Assembly: GCF_004564135.1 (NCBI RefSeq)
Contig: NZ_CP038255.1
Span: 1,334,501 to 1,398,500, forward strand
DNA length: 64,000 nucleotides
DNA from: Terasakiella sp. SH-1
GTDB lineage: Bacteria; Pseudomonadota; Alphaproteobacteria; Rhodospirillales; Terasakiellaceae
Reading direction: 5' to 3'
Made by a program: the position numbers and the translations under genes. Every line of letters begins with the position of its first letter. Position 1 is the first letter of the stretch. Below, one piece after another: positions 26,469 to 36,596 of this stretch. The notes below the pieces were generated by a model. That model had not been told where the DNA came from and did no database searches. It worked only from the letters and a program-made list of their open reading frames with translations.

Positions 26469-28742
26469 ATGGGAACATGGCCTATGATTTCTTATGATGG
26501 AAGTCAAAATTATCACAGTGGTGAAACGGGGACCAAAGACGTGTCTGCATTTTCAGGCTTGGATGAACAAGCGCAAGAAAATGAACCTTCGGACGAAGGT
26601 GTTGAAAAGAAAGAGGAAACATCGGGGCGCAAGGCCGCACCGATCAGTGTTTCCTTGTCTTTGGCTGCAGCTATTCGTGCCCATAAAAAAGGCAAGATGG
26701 AAAAGGCCGTTCAGATCTATAGCGGCATTTTAAAGAAATACCCAGACCATGGGGATGCGAACTATCTATTAGGGGTTGCTGCCTTCGAACGTGGCCTGAA
26801 AGAAGACGCCATTGCCATGATTGAAAAGGCGATTGAGGCTGATCCGGAAAATGCCTCTTACCATGGCAAGCTGGGTGAAATCCTGACCATGATGGGCTAT
26901 GTGGAACGCGCAGATGAGGCTTATGGCCGTGCAGCTGAACTGGCCCCTGGTGATGTGCGTTTTCATCTTGGCCGTGCCCAGATTTTGGAACGCAATGGCG
27001 ATATTGACGGGGCCTTAAAGCAATATCACGATATTTTGGAGCGTTGGGGCGATTCGCATGAAGCCTTTTATCGTTGTGCGGCGATTGAAGCCCGTCTGGG
27101 CCAACGTGATGAGGCCAAAACCCACGCCAAACGTGCCCTTGAAGCCAAAGCAGATTACGCCGATGCGCATTTCCTTTATGGCTTGTTATCCATGGGCACG
27201 GGGGATGTGAAGCTGGCGTGCAAGCATTTTCATGCCGCTTCTCAATATAGTGAAGGGCGTGGCGATTATCATATGAAGGTTGCAGCCAAGTTGATGCAAC
27301 TGGCTGATTATGATGGGGCTTTGCAGGCCCTGCGTCGTGAAACCAAACGCCAGCCCAGCAGCCCGCAGGCGTATTGCCTGATGGGGGATTGTCTGAGTGC
27401 CAAGAAGGAATTTGACGGCGCGGTGCTGAGTTATGACCGGGCCATTGAAAATGATGCCTCTTATGCCTTGGCTTATGCCAATCGGGGGCTGGCTTTAATG
27501 GCGTTAGGGCATGTGCAGGAAGGTCATGAGTCTTGTCAAAAGGGCGTGCAGATCGCCCCAAATGACTGGCAGGCCCTGAATGCCCTTGGGGTTTTGTTGC
27601 GCGAAAATGACAAGCTGATTGATGCGATTGATTGTTTAGGCAAGGCAACACGTTTGGCCCCCAATGAAAGCCGCCCGTTTGTGGAACTGGCCTTAGCCTG
27701 TCAGGACAGTCTTGATCTGGAAAATGCGCTCTATCACATTCGTGAAGCCCAAGCTTTGGCCCCGAAAGATGCTGAAATTACCTTTCGTCTTGGTCAAATG
27801 CAGTTACAGCATGGGGATTGGGCTGGTGGCTGGAAAAATTATGAGGCACGTACAAAATTACGTACCTACCAGCCGTTGTTGGGCCGAAAGGAACTGGCAG
27901 AACCCGTGTGGGATGGCAAGCCTTTAGGGGATGGGAAGCGTCTTGTTCTGTATGTGGAACAGGGCTTTAGTGATGCCATTCAGTTCTTGCGCTTTATCCC
28001 GTTGGTGAAAGAGCGTGTCGCAGATATTTATATTGCCTGTCACAAAGAAATGGCACGCCTGTTTGCTGCTGTGGAAGGGGTCAACGGTGTGGTGCCGCAA
28101 GATACCCCCCTGCCCCGCCATGATGCCCAAGCCGCGTTGAACAGCTTGCCTTATTTGTTGGGGGTTACATCACCATCAGAATTACCGCCGTTTAAAGCTT
28201 ATCTTAGTGCCTCGTTTAAGGATGTTCAGTCCTGGTCGGAGCGTGTGTCAAAAGAAGCCGGTGGTGTGAAGGTCGGCCTTGTCTGGCAAGGGGATCGTGA
28301 TTATCGCAAGGATAGTCGGCGCTCGCCCGGTATTTGGCCGTTTTCTCGGTTATTCTATATGCGTAATCTGGATTTCTTTGGCCTTCAGGTCGGCGATGGC
28401 AGTGACGTATTGACCGATCCGCAGTTGGCGAAGGTCGTGCGCAATTACGGCATTGATCTCTTGGATTTTGCTGATACCGCCGGGTTGATTGAGGCCCTTG
28501 ATCTGGTGATTACCTGTGATACGGCTGTGGCTCATTTGGCAGGTGCGATGGGGAAACCAGTCTGGATGGTGCTGCCCTTTGCCTGTGACTGGCGTTGGGG
28601 CATACCTTTAGGGGGGCAAGGTGTGCAATCTGACTGGTATCCATCCATGACGCTTTATCGCCAGTCTGTCCATGGGGACTGGGCTGATGTTTTTGCCCGC
28701 CTGGGCCAGGAACTGGATCAATTTGTCGCAAAAAAACAATAA
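26469..28742 (+). CDS. Tetratricopeptide repeat protein with C-terminal glycosyltransferase-like domain
   Basis: In this 757-residue protein, residues 1-60 are polar and probably disordered. About 62-450 is a run of ten or more TPR units (for example KAVQIYSGILKKYPDHGDANYLLG). About 480-757 has a glycosyltransferase family 9/41-like C-terminal lobe with GLVWQGDRDYRKDSRRS, VITCDTAVAHLAGAMGKPVW and DWRWG. The combination is seen in alphaproteobacterial proteins linked to flagellin or surface glycosylation, but the acceptor cannot be told here. An ATG at 26484 is an alternative start. Confidence 0.85.
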   Translation: MGTWPMISYDGSQNYHSGETGTKDVSAFSGLDEQAQENEPSDEGVEKKEETSGRKAAPISVSLSLAAAIRAHKKGKMEKAVQIYSGILKKYPDHGDANYLLGVAAFERGLKEDAIAMIEKAIEADPENASYHGKLGEILTMMGYVERADEAYGRAAELAPGDVRFHLGRAQILERNGDIDGALKQYHDILERWGDSHEAFYRCAAIEARLGQRDEAKTHAKRALEAKADYADAHFLYGLLSMGTGDVKLACKHFHAASQYSEGRGDYHMKVAAKLMQLADYDGALQALRRETKRQPSSPQAYCLMGDCLSAKKEFDGAVLSYDRAIENDASYALAYANRGLALMALGHVQEGHESCQKGVQIAPNDWQALNALGVLLRENDKLIDAIDCLGKATRLAPNESRPFVELALACQDSLDLENALYHIREAQALAPKDAEITFRLGQMQLQHGDWAGGWKNYEARTKLRTYQPLLGRKELAEPVWDGKPLGDGKRLVLYVEQGFSDAIQFLRFIPLVKERVADIYIACHKEMARLFAAVEGVNGVVPQDTPLPRHDAQAALNSLPYLLGVTSPSELPPFKAYLSASFKDVQSWSERVSKEAGGVKVGLVWQGDRDYRKDSRRSPGIWPFSRLFYMRNLDFFGLQVGDGSDVLTDPQLAKVVRNYGIDLLDFADTAGLIEALDLVITCDTAVAHLAGAMGKPVWMVLPFACDWRWGIPLGGQGVQSDWYPSMTLYRQSVHGDWADVFARLGQELDQFVAKKQ

Positions 28743-28754
28743 AGGAAGATTTAC

Positions 28755-29111
28755 GTGGGACGTCAAACACCGATTGATTTCGTCATTAAAAAGCTGCGTG
28801 TCAAATTAGGCCCGGATGCCTTGCTATGTAATTCAGACCAACGCATTCAGGTGACTGATGAAGATAATGGCGAGCTGTGGGTTGCGGTTGAACATGACCT
28901 CGAACCCGGTGTGACCTATCTGGCTTTATTTTCAGAAGAGCTGGAGATGGATTTTGATGTTCAGATCAACGAGAAGAACGGAAAAATCCTTAAAGACAAA
29001 AACGTCAAAGCGGTTAATGAAATGATCAAATTTACGGGTATTGACGTCTTTGTCGATACGGTAGCGGCGAAAGTCTTGGAATTTAACGAAGAATTACGCG
29101 CAAGCCGATAA
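28755..29111 (+). CDS. Uncharacterised 118-residue protein
   Basis: I do not recognise this protein. It starts at GTG 28755 with AAGGAAG upstream, 12 bases after the TPR gene, and is probably co-transcribed with it. It is soluble and acidic, with alternating strand-like stretches (LWVAVEHDLEPGVTYLALF) and a helical C-terminus. It has no Cys-rich, nucleotide or membrane motif. Its proximity suggests a role beside the TPR/glycosyltransferase protein. Confidence 0.75.
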   Translation: MGRQTPIDFVIKKLRVKLGPDALLCNSDQRIQVTDEDNGELWVAVEHDLEPGVTYLALFSEELEMDFDVQINEKNGKILKDKNVKAVNEMIKFTGIDVFVDTVAAKVLEFNEELRASR

Positions 29112-29128
29112 AGGCAAAGCAATGAGAT

Positions 29129-29195
29129 TGTCGCTCTCGCCTATGCGGGGGCTTTTGTTTAGCTGAATAAGGCCCCCGATCAAGCCGGGGACGAC
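29129..29195. repeat. Dispersed double-hairpin intergenic repeat
   Basis: TCGCTCTCGCCTATGCGGGGGC and then GGCCCCCGATCAAGCCGGGGACGAC make two hairpins between the convergent 28755 gene and era. Confidence 0.75.
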
Positions 29196-29201
29196 GCTTT
29201 T

Positions 29202-30116
29202 TTATGCGTTATAATCCAAACCCCAATAATTGAAGCGTTCCGGATCATCGCTCCATTTATCGCGCACTTTGACAAACAGGAAGAGATGTACGCGGCAATC
29301 CAGAATTTCTTCCAGTTCTTTACGGGCGTGAGCCCCGATGGCTTTGATCTGTTGACCTCCTTTACCCAGAATAATCTTCTTCTGGCCGTCACGAGCAACA
29401 TAGATGATCTGTTCAATCTTCACACTGCCGTCTTTTTTCTCTTCCCATGTTTCAGTTTCTACCGTTGTGGAATAAGGCAGTTCCTGACGCAGCTTGAGAT
29501 AAAGCTGTTCACGGGTGATTTCAGCAGCCAGCAAACGTTCCGGCATGTCAGAAACTTGATCTTCCGGGAAGAGCCATGGGCCTTGCGGCAGTTTTTCCAC
29601 AATGAAATCGACAAAATGATCAAGCCCATCCCCTTTAAGGGCAGAAACCATGAAGGTATCCGTGAAGATATCTTCCGCATTCAGCTTCATGGTGAGTTCA
29701 AGCAGGGCTTCTTTATCGACAATATCAATTTTGTTGAGGATCAGGATGGCCTTACGCTTCTGTTCCTTCAAGGTATTGATAATGGTTTGTGTTTCATGAC
29801 AAATGCCGCGCTTGGCATCGACCAGCACCACGATATGGTCTGCATCAGCTGCCCCACCCCAGGCCGCAGCGACCATGGCACGGTCCAAACGGCGTTTTGG
29901 GGCAAAGATACCGGGTGTATCGACAAAAATGATTTGGCTGTCGCCTTTCATCATAATGCCTAGAACACGGGTACGTGTGGTTTGGACTTTGGGCGAAACA
30001 ATGGAAACCTTGGTGCCGACCATCTGGTTAATTGCTGTTGATTTCCCGGCATTAGGCGCACCGACAAAGGCAACAAATCCGGCACGTTGTTTCGAAAAAT
30101 CGATCTCTTCAGTCAT
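29202..30116 (-). CDS. era: GTPase Era
   Basis: Era is an essential GTPase that helps to mature 16S rRNA. The 304-residue protein has P-loop GAPNAGKS (19-26), switch motif DTPGIF, NKID and a C-terminal KH domain with GKGGQQIKAIG. Its start overlaps the rnc stop by one base, giving tight translational coupling. Confidence 0.98.
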   Translation of the reverse strand: MTEEIDFSKQRAGFVAFVGAPNAGKSTAINQMVGTKVSIVSPKVQTTRTRVLGIMMKGDSQIIFVDTPGIFAPKRRLDRAMVAAAWGGAADADHIVVLVDAKRGICHETQTIINTLKEQKRKAILILNKIDIVDKEALLELTMKLNAEDIFTDTFMVSALKGDGLDHFVDFIVEKLPQGPWLFPEDQVSDMPERLLAAEITREQLYLKLRQELPYSTTVETETWEEKKDGSVKIEQIIYVARDGQKKIILGKGGQQIKAIGAHARKELEEILDCRVHLFLFVKVRDKWSDDPERFNYWGLDYNA

Positions 30117-30805
30117 TATTTCTTATCCAAAACTATGTCTAACAGGGTACCAGCAGCAGCTTGTTCCGCTTTACGTTTGGACGGGCCGCTGGCACGCTGT
30201 GGTGTATGGTTTTTCACCAATACTTCAATTTCAAAAATCGGGGCATGGGCCGGGCCTGTCTGGGAAACGGTTTTATAGACAGGTAACGGCAGTCCCTTGC
30301 TTTGTGCCCATTCTTGCAGGGCTGTTTTATTATCTTGGGGCGGTGTTGGGTCTTCTTCAACCAGACCTGCCCAAAACTTTGTAATGAAATCCTGTGCAGC
30401 CCCTAGCCCTCCATCCTGAAACAGGGCTGCAATGACAGCTTCACACGCATTGGCAAGGATCGCAGGGTTTTCGCGCCCCCCTAAATCAGCTTCGGCTTGA
30501 AGCATATCAATATATTGTCCAAGCTCAATATCAGTGGAGACACGGGCCAAGGCTTCTTTACGGACCAAAGCCGTATGGCGACGGGCCAGATCGCCCTCTT
30601 TGTCTTTAGGAAAGCGCTTAAACAGCAAATCAGCAATCACCAGTCCCAGTACGCGATCACCGAGAAATTCAAGGCGTTCGTTATCAAGGGCAGAGCCGTC
30701 TTTATGTCGGCGGTGGGTGCTTGAATGCACAAGGGCGAGTTTCAAACGCGTGGGGTCTTGAAAAGTATAACCGATGGTTTGTTCAAGCTGTTCAGGAGTG
30801 CGCAT
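30116..30805 (-). CDS. rnc: Ribonuclease III
   Basis: RNase III cleaves double-stranded RNA in rRNA processing. The 229-residue protein has the signature NERLEFLGDRVLG (about 42-54) with the metal-binding Glu and Asp, and a C-terminal double-stranded RNA-binding domain with GPSKRKAEQAAA. It is 3 bases after lepB and overlaps era by 1. Confidence 0.98.
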   Translation of the reverse strand: MRTPEQLEQTIGYTFQDPTRLKLALVHSSTHRRHKDGSALDNERLEFLGDRVLGLVIADLLFKRFPKDKEGDLARRHTALVRKEALARVSTDIELGQYIDMLQAEADLGGRENPAILANACEAVIAALFQDGGLGAAQDFITKFWAGLVEEDPTPPQDNKTALQEWAQSKGLPLPVYKTVSQTGPAHAPIFEIEVLVKNHTPQRASGPSKRKAEQAAAGTLLDIVLDKK

Positions 30806-30808
30806 TGA

Positions 30809-31513
30809 TTACTCAATACCTGAGAACAGGCGACTGAAACGGATAGATGACAAGTCCCAGGTCGGTTCCAGCGTATCTTTGGAATAGAACAGGAATTCTG
30901 CACGACCCACTAAATTTTTCGCCGGGATAAAGCCGACTTCACTTAGCCAGCGGCTATCTTGGGAATGGTCACGGTTATCACCCATAGCAAAATAATGTTC
31001 TGGCGGAACCGTATAGACAGGTGTGTTGTCACTCCAATGCCAATTGTCATTTTCTTCGGCAATCTCATGAACAACGCCATTGGGCAGTGTTTCGATATAT
31101 TTGGTCACGCGCTGAACGCTGCCATGCTGGTTACGTGTGACAAATTCACCAACTTTTTCACGCTTAACCGCTTCCCCATTGATGTGTAGCAGGCCGTTAA
31201 TGACCTGAATTTTATCACCGGGCAGGCCAACGATACGTTTGATATAATCTTTTGAGGTATCTGTCGGCAGCTTGAAAACGGCTACATCACCGCGTTCCGG
31301 CTGGCTTTCAAAGACACGACCATCAAACAGGTTTACCCCAAACGGCAGTGAATAGGTGCTGTATCCGTAGGAGAATTTGGAGACGAAAAGATAGTCACCA
31401 ATAAGCAACGTCGGCTTCATTGAGCCGGACGGAATATTGAAAGGTTCATATGCGATTGTACGAATGCCCAAGGCAAGGACAATGGCCCAAAAGACTGTTT
31501 TAATCGTTTCCAT
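30809..31513 (-). CDS. lepB: Signal peptidase I
   Basis: LepB removes signal peptides from exported proteins. The 234-residue protein has one N-terminal membrane helix (about 5-22), catalytic Ser31 in PSGSMKPTL, catalytic Lys92 in YIKRIVGLPGD and the box GDNRDHSQDSR. It heads the lepB-rnc-era run. A 63-base gap separates it from acpS upstream. Confidence 0.97.
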   Translation of the reverse strand: METIKTVFWAIVLALGIRTIAYEPFNIPSGSMKPTLLIGDYLFVSKFSYGYSTYSLPFGVNLFDGRVFESQPERGDVAVFKLPTDTSKDYIKRIVGLPGDKIQVINGLLHINGEAVKREKVGEFVTRNQHGSVQRVTKYIETLPNGVVHEIAEENDNWHWSDNTPVYTVPPEHYFAMGDNRDHSQDSRWLSEVGFIPAKNLVGRAEFLFYSKDTLEPTWDLSSIRFSRLFSGIE

Positions 31514-31576
31514 GGATAAGCTTTAATTTCACGTTAACTTCAGCGCAGTGATGAATCCAACCTTATGGCTTGAATG

Positions 31577-31987
31577 TCAAGCTTCATCTGCTTTTGGAAG
31601 GGCAGAAATTATCACAATGGCATGGGCCATAGGGTATTCATCAGTCAAAGAGACATTGATCAGGGCTTCCATTCCGTCGGGAAGCAGGCTGTCCAGACGA
31701 TCCTTTGCGCCCCCTGTGAAGGTCATTGTCGGTTGGCCGGAGGGGAGATTATCATTGACCAAATCACGCCAGAAGACGCCGTTCTGAAAGCCTGTGCCCA
31801 GTGCTTTAGCGGCAGCTTCTTTGGCGGCATAGCGCATGGCGTAGCCATTTGCAATATGGGCGCGACGTTCAGCTTTTTCTTGTTCTTCAATGGTATAGAT
31901 GCGATTGATAAAGCGATCCTTAAACTTATCAAGGGTCTTTTCAATGCGGCGAATATCAATCAGGTCTGTGCCGACACCAATGATCAT
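31577..31987 (-). CDS. acpS: Holo-[acyl-carrier-protein] synthase
   Basis: AcpS transfers 4'-phosphopantetheine to acyl carrier protein. The 136-residue protein starts MIIGVGTDLIDIRRIE and has the second motif RYAAKEAAAKALGTG. The frame is open eight codons further, inside pdxJ, but ATG 31987 matches the family start and lies one base after the pdxJ stop. Confidence 0.96.
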   Translation of the reverse strand: MIIGVGTDLIDIRRIEKTLDKFKDRFINRIYTIEEQEKAERRAHIANGYAMRYAAKEAAAKALGTGFQNGVFWRDLVNDNLPSGQPTMTFTGGAKDRLDSLLPDGMEALINVSLTDEYPMAHAIVIISALPKADEA

Positions 31988-31988
31988 T

Positions 31989-32729
31989 CTAGGCCCCCAG
32001 TCGTGCTTCATTCATCAGGCTGCGCATTTTGTCCATGGCTTCGGCCAGTCCGCAGAAGATGGCTTCGCCAATCAGGAAGTGCCCGATATTTAGTTCCACA
32101 ATCGTATCAATTTCCGCAATTGGTTTGACGGTGGCATAAGTCAGCCCATGACCGGCATGGCATTCCAATCCCAGTTCTTCGGCGTAAGCTGCGGCTTTAA
32201 TGATACGTTGGAGTTCTTTATCACGTGCTTCACCTGTTTCTTCACAGTAAGCCCCGGTGTGAAGTTCAATCACAGGAGCACCCAGTTCCTTGGCCGCATC
32301 CAATTGTGCCGGGTCAGCTTCAATAAACAGGGAAACACGGATGCCTGCTTCGCTTAGCTTGTTGACAAATGGTTTGAGGTGGTCAAAGTTGCCTTTGGCA
32401 TCCAGTCCGCCTTCTGTTGTGCGTTCTTCGCGTTTTTCAGGCACGATACAGGCAGCGTGTGGGCGATGACGTAGCGCAATGCCCAGCATTTCTTCGGTTG
32501 CAGCCATTTCGAAGTTCAGTGGTAGATTGACTTCATTGGTCAGGCGCGTGATATCATCATCGGAAATATGACGACGATCTTCACGCAAATGTGCCGTAAT
32601 ACCATCAGCCCCAGCCTGTGCGGCCAGTTGGGCGGCGCGCACCGGATCAGGAAAAGAACCGCCACGGGCATTGCGAATGGTGGCAACATGGTCGATATTC
32701 ACGCCAAGGCGCAGTTTTCTATTCATCAT
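31989..32729 (-). CDS. pdxJ: Pyridoxine 5'-phosphate synthase
   Basis: PdxJ condenses 1-deoxyxylulose 5-phosphate with 3-amino-2-oxopropyl phosphate. The 246-residue protein has [17 protein letters not shown] at the start, HLREDRRHI, and the C-terminal [14 protein letters not shown]. It sits between the DUF2062 gene (overlap 11 bases) and acpS (gap 1 base), the common pdxJ-acpS pair. Confidence 0.98.
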   Translation of the reverse strand: MMNRKLRLGVNIDHVATIRNARGGSFPDPVRAAQLAAQAGADGITAHLREDRRHISDDDITRLTNEVNLPLNFEMAATEEMLGIALRHRPHAACIVPEKREERTTEGGLDAKGNFDHLKPFVNKLSEAGIRVSLFIEADPAQLDAAKELGAPVIELHTGAYCEETGEARDKELQRIIKAAAYAEELGLECHAGHGLTYATVKPIAEIDTIVELNIGHFLIGEAIFCGLAEAMDKMRSLMNEARLGA

Positions 32730-33324
32730 GGCTGTGGCCTATAAAAGTCGATTTCTTTGCTGCCGCATGGCGATGAACGCGCCGTGCATGATAGCGTTTA
32801 ACAAGAGTACGGATCGGGAAAAAGAATAAGGCCCAGCTCAGGATAAAGGCTGGAAGGCCACCGACGAACATCGGCCAGAAGACAGGCCAAGCCACATCCC
32901 CAACATAGGTCCAGTCCATGCCTTTGACCGCTTCGATCAGTTTGTCAAAAAAGGCTAAAAACTCAAGGTCTTCTTCGCTAGACGCGCCACTACCCGCTCC
33001 CATCATCAGCCCGGTCTTGTAAGTGCCAAGCCAGATAAAGGGGAAAGTCCAGGGGTTGCCAACTGCCGTACCGATGGCGGAGGCCAGAATATTACCCCGT
33101 GTGATCCAGGCAACCGCTGCGCCTAAGATAAAATGTAGCCCGACAAAGGGAGTAAAGGAAATGGCTGCACCAGCAGCAAAGCCCGCAGCAATGCTATAGG
33201 GCGTGCCAGGAAGACGGGCAACCCTGTGACCAACATATTTCGAAGACCGCTTCCAACCCATTGCGGGCCAGAAAAAACCGATAACTTTTTGATGAAATTT
33301 AGGTTTTTGGCGTCTTCTGAACAT
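32719..33324 (-). CDS. DUF2062 domain membrane protein
   Basis: The 201-residue protein has a basic N-terminus and three hydrophobic segments (about 47-72, 78-105, 140-165). The core, [22 protein letters not shown] and [20 protein letters not shown], is characteristic of DUF2062. The function of the family is not established. It overlaps the pdxJ start by 11 bases and follows rsh after 8. Confidence 0.92.
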   Translation of the reverse strand: MFRRRQKPKFHQKVIGFFWPAMGWKRSSKYVGHRVARLPGTPYSIAAGFAAGAAISFTPFVGLHFILGAAVAWITRGNILASAIGTAVGNPWTFPFIWLGTYKTGLMMGAGSGASSEEDLEFLAFFDKLIEAVKGMDWTYVGDVAWPVFWPMFVGGLPAFILSWALFFFPIRTLVKRYHARRVHRHAAAKKSTFIGHSHDE

Positions 33325-33332
33325 AAGGTACC

Positions 33333-35489
33333 CTAGCTTCTGGATCTTTCAACAGAATTGATTTCCGGTGTGGCGCGCAGGGCTGCAATGATATTGGTTA
33401 GATGGCGGACATCATCCACTTCCACATCAATGATCAATTCAAAAAATTCCTGCGTGCGATGGGTGATTTTCAGGTTATGAATATTGCCACTATTTTTGGC
33501 AATAACCATGGAAAGTGACCCTAAAGCGCCTTGTTCGTTAATAACGGTGAGTTTTATACGCCCGACATGTTTGGAGCTTTGTTCTTGTTGAGTCATGTCC
33601 CAAGATACATCCAGCCAGCGTTCCGGTTCATTTTGGAATTGCATCAGGCTGTCACAGTCGATGGTGTGAATTGTTACCCCGCGCCCGGTTGTGACAATCC
33701 CGACAATGCGATCACCAGGAAGTGGGTGGCAACATCCGGCAAAATGCATGGCCATCCCCGGAATGAGGCCGCGGATGGGCACAGACTCTGGGTGGGGAGT
33801 ATCCTTGTGTGACTTGATTGGGATTTTTGTCGATGTCGTTGTTTTCTTTGACTTAATACCAGGAAAGATAGCTTCGACCACATCACGTGCGGGAAGGTGT
33901 CCGCTGCCGACTTCGGCAATCAGGTCATCGACTTCATTGGCATTGAATTTTTTCAAGACCCCTTGCAGGGCTTTTTCAGCGAATTCATATTCTTCCTGAC
34001 GAAAAGCGCGTTGCAGCATGATTTTACCAAGGGCAAGATATTCATCACGTTGCTGCAGGCGGATATAGCGACGAATACAGGCCCGCGCCTTCCCTGTAAC
34101 CACAAACCGTTCCCACGTCGGCGAGGGTTGCGGTACTTTTGAGGTAATGATGTCAACCTGATCACCGTTTCTAAGCTCTGTGCGCAAAGGAACAATCCGA
34201 CGGTTAATTTTGGCCCCAACGCAACGGTTGCCGATTTCCGTATGAACCGCATAGGCAAAATCAACAGGTGTGGCCCCACTGGGCAGGTTGATAAGATCTC
34301 CCTTGGGCGAGAAACAGAACACCTGATCCTGAAACATATTCAACTTGGTATGTTCCAGAAATTCTTCCGGGTCATCAGCGCTATCGAGAATATCTAGCAG
34401 TTCGCGCAGCCAGCGGTATTGTTTGCCTTCTGTCTGTTTGGTGTCAGACCCACCTTTGGCCTTATAATGCCAGTGGGCAGCAACCCCATATTCGGCAATT
34501 TCATGCATTTCACGGGTGCGGATTTGAATTTCAATGCGGTGATGGTCCGGGCCAAAGACACCCGTGTGCAGGGATTGGTAGCCATTGGGTTTGGGTGTGG
34601 ACAGATAATCTTTAAAACGCCCCGGCACGGTTGGGTATTTGCCGTGAATGACACCAAGAATGCGATAACAATCTTCTGTGTTTTCGACGATGACGCGGAA
34701 CGCCATGATGTCACACAGTTGTTCAAAGCCCACGTCTTGGCGCTGCATTTTACGCCAGATGGAATAAGGCGCTTTTTCCCGGCCGCTGATTTCTGCTTCA
34801 ATGCCGTTGTCTTTTACGGTGTCACGCAGTTCCTTGAGGATACGCCCCACCAGGTCCCCCCCCTGTTCACGCAGGAATTCTAGGCGGGTAATAATGGAAT
34901 CGCGCGCTTCGGGGTTGAGCTGCTCAAAGGACATGTCCTGTAGCTCATCCTTGATCTCGTGCATACCGATGCGCTCAGCTAGCGGTGCGTAGATTTCCAT
35001 CGTTTCGGCAGCGATACGGCGGCGCTTTTCCGGCTTTTTGATGAAATGTAGCGTGCGCATATTATGCAGACGGTCCGCCAGCTTCACCAACAGCACACGA
35101 ATGTCATCAGACATGGCGATGACCAGCTTGCGCAGATTTTCCGCCTGTTTGGTATGGGAGGACTGTAATTCGATTTGAGTCAGCTTTGTTACACCGCTGA
35201 CAAGGCGCTGTACACGTTCACCAAAGGCATCTTCGATGTCTTCTGCCGTAACTTCGGTATCTTCGATTGTATCGTGTAACAGGGCGGTGATGATCGTATC
35301 AGCATCAAGGCGGTAATCGGTTAGAATACCGGCTACTTCCAGTGGATGCATGAAGTACGGATCACCTGAGGCACGTTTTTGAGAACCATGTGCCTTCATG
35401 GCAAAAACATAAGCGCGGTTGAGGGCATCCTCATCCGCGCTTGAATCATAGGCCCGGACCCGTTCAACAAGTTCGTATTGACGGATCAT
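33333..35489 (-). CDS. rsh: Bifunctional (p)ppGpp synthetase/hydrolase (Rsh/SpoT)
   Basis: This is the stringent-response enzyme. The 718-residue protein has an HD hydrolase domain with HDTIEDT (72-78), a synthetase domain with the GRFKDYLSTPKPNGYQSLHT segment, a TGS domain (about 385-450) with FSPKGDLINLPSGATPVDFAYAVHT, and a C-terminal ACT domain. Both catalytic halves keep their key motifs, so hydrolase and synthetase activities are both expected. It lies 12 bases after rpoZ. Confidence 0.97.
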   Translation of the reverse strand: MIRQYELVERVRAYDSSADEDALNRAYVFAMKAHGSQKRASGDPYFMHPLEVAGILTDYRLDADTIITALLHDTIEDTEVTAEDIEDAFGERVQRLVSGVTKLTQIELQSSHTKQAENLRKLVIAMSDDIRVLLVKLADRLHNMRTLHFIKKPEKRRRIAAETMEIYAPLAERIGMHEIKDELQDMSFEQLNPEARDSIITRLEFLREQGGDLVGRILKELRDTVKDNGIEAEISGREKAPYSIWRKMQRQDVGFEQLCDIMAFRVIVENTEDCYRILGVIHGKYPTVPGRFKDYLSTPKPNGYQSLHTGVFGPDHHRIEIQIRTREMHEIAEYGVAAHWHYKAKGGSDTKQTEGKQYRWLRELLDILDSADDPEEFLEHTKLNMFQDQVFCFSPKGDLINLPSGATPVDFAYAVHTEIGNRCVGAKINRRIVPLRTELRNGDQVDIITSKVPQPSPTWERFVVTGKARACIRRYIRLQQRDEYLALGKIMLQRAFRQEEYEFAEKALQGVLKKFNANEVDDLIAEVGSGHLPARDVVEAIFPGIKSKKTTTSTKIPIKSHKDTPHPESVPIRGLIPGMAMHFAGCCHPLPGDRIVGIVTTGRGVTIHTIDCDSLMQFQNEPERWLDVSWDMTQQEQSSKHVGRIKLTVINEQGALGSLSMVIAKNSGNIHNLKITHRTQEFFELIIDVEVDDVRHLTNIIAALRATPEINSVERSRS

Positions 35490-35501
35490 GGTGCTACCTA
35501 C

Positions 35502-35900
35502 TTAGTCTTCGTCGTCGATTTCAACTTCGTCTTGGAAAGCCAAAGCGCCAGCTGCATCCAAAGACGCGCTGTCATCTTGAACGTTCAATGCATCGGCCAA
35601 CGCATCGGCGTTGTCTTCTGCCGCTTCAACAGCTGTTTCTTCGCTTGAAGTTTCTTCTTCTTCATCGCGGGCTGGTGCCATGCGTTGTGAGCCACGGATC
35701 AAAGACTCTTGCAAATTATCAATAGCGATTGTTTCATCAGCGATTTCACGCAGGGAAACAACGGGGTTTTTATCGTTATCTCGTTCAACAGTGAGTTCTG
35801 CGCCAGCAGAAATGTCACGGGTACGCTGAGCAGCGGACATAACCAGCTCAAAGCGGTTTGGGATCTTAACGATACAATCTTCTACGGTAACGCGAGCCAT
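35502..35900 (-). CDS. rpoZ: RNA polymerase omega subunit with acidic C-terminal tail
   Basis: The N-terminal 65 residues are the omega fold ([31 protein letters not shown]). Residues about 80-132 form a low-complexity, very acidic tail rich in Glu, Asp and Ala. Total 132 residues. The start is ATG 35900; the longer frame to 35969 has no family match. Confidence 0.96.
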   Translation of the reverse strand: MARVTVEDCIVKIPNRFELVMSAAQRTRDISAGAELTVERDNDKNPVVSLREIADETIAIDNLQESLIRGSQRMAPARDEEEETSSEETAVEAAEDNADALADALNVQDDSASLDAAGALAFQDEVEIDDED

Positions 35901-35971
35901 AAAGACGTCACTCCAAAAATACATAAATGCGAAGGGCGCAAAATATAGCGACACCTCTGGTGAAATCAAGC

Positions 35972-36487
35972 CTAATCTTGCTCAATGGCCTCAATAATTT
36001 GATCTTGAGGTAAGTGAGCGATTAATTCCTTTAAAGATAACCTTTTTTTCGGATGTGTCCAGTCTGGATCAATATCTTGCAAGGGGTACAGGACAAAGGC
36101 CCTTTCATGCATGCGTGGATGGGGCACGCAAAAGGGCTTATCTTCAATTTTACCAGCGTCTTCAATGATTTCGTTATTATAGGCAATCAGGTCCAGGTCC
36201 AGTACGCGTGGGGCATTGGCTTCGCTGCGCACACGACCAAATTCATTTTCCACATCCAGCAGCTGTTTTAAAACCTCTCTGGGGGCTAAGTCTGTTTCAA
36301 TAGCGGCCACGCCGTTGATGTACCAGGGCTGGTCTGACATGGGTACGGGGGCTGACTTGAACCAGCGAGATTGTGCCGTAACCAACAGGCCGCATTGGGT
36401 AAGCCTTTTGATACAAGCGTTTAGGGTTTCAATGGGGCTACCGTGAACAGGGGATGGTAGGTTGGCACCAAGTCCGATGAGTATCAT
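35972..36487 (-). CDS. folK: 2-amino-4-hydroxy-6-hydroxymethyldihydropteridine diphosphokinase
   Basis: FolK pyrophosphorylates hydroxymethyldihydropterin in folate synthesis. The 171-residue protein starts [12 protein letters not shown], and has [23 protein letters not shown] with the metal-binding Asp pair, and [12 protein letters not shown]. It is the first gene of the folK-rpoZ-rsh-DUF2062-pdxJ-acpS run; the 109-base gap to the divergent NYN gene carries the promoters. Confidence 0.96.
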   Translation of the reverse strand: MILIGLGANLPSPVHGSPIETLNACIKRLTQCGLLVTAQSRWFKSAPVPMSDQPWYINGVAAIETDLAPREVLKQLLDVENEFGRVRSEANAPRVLDLDLIAYNNEIIEDAGKIEDKPFCVPHPRMHERAFVLYPLQDIDPDWTHPKKRLSLKELIAHLPQDQIIEAIEQD

Positions 36488-36596
36488 CTTATAAATCCTT
36501 GCGAAAACAGATGTTTCGCGTAATACTGTTTGCCGTTTTTATAGGATTGCCGCCGTATTTTGGCAATGATTTATATTTGAGTTATTGGAAGTGAAG

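Noticed and set aside
26671-27651. 326-codon minus-strand frame inside the TPR gene
   Set aside because: Composition rich in His/Pro/Gln as a codon shadow; the TPR frame is clearly real.
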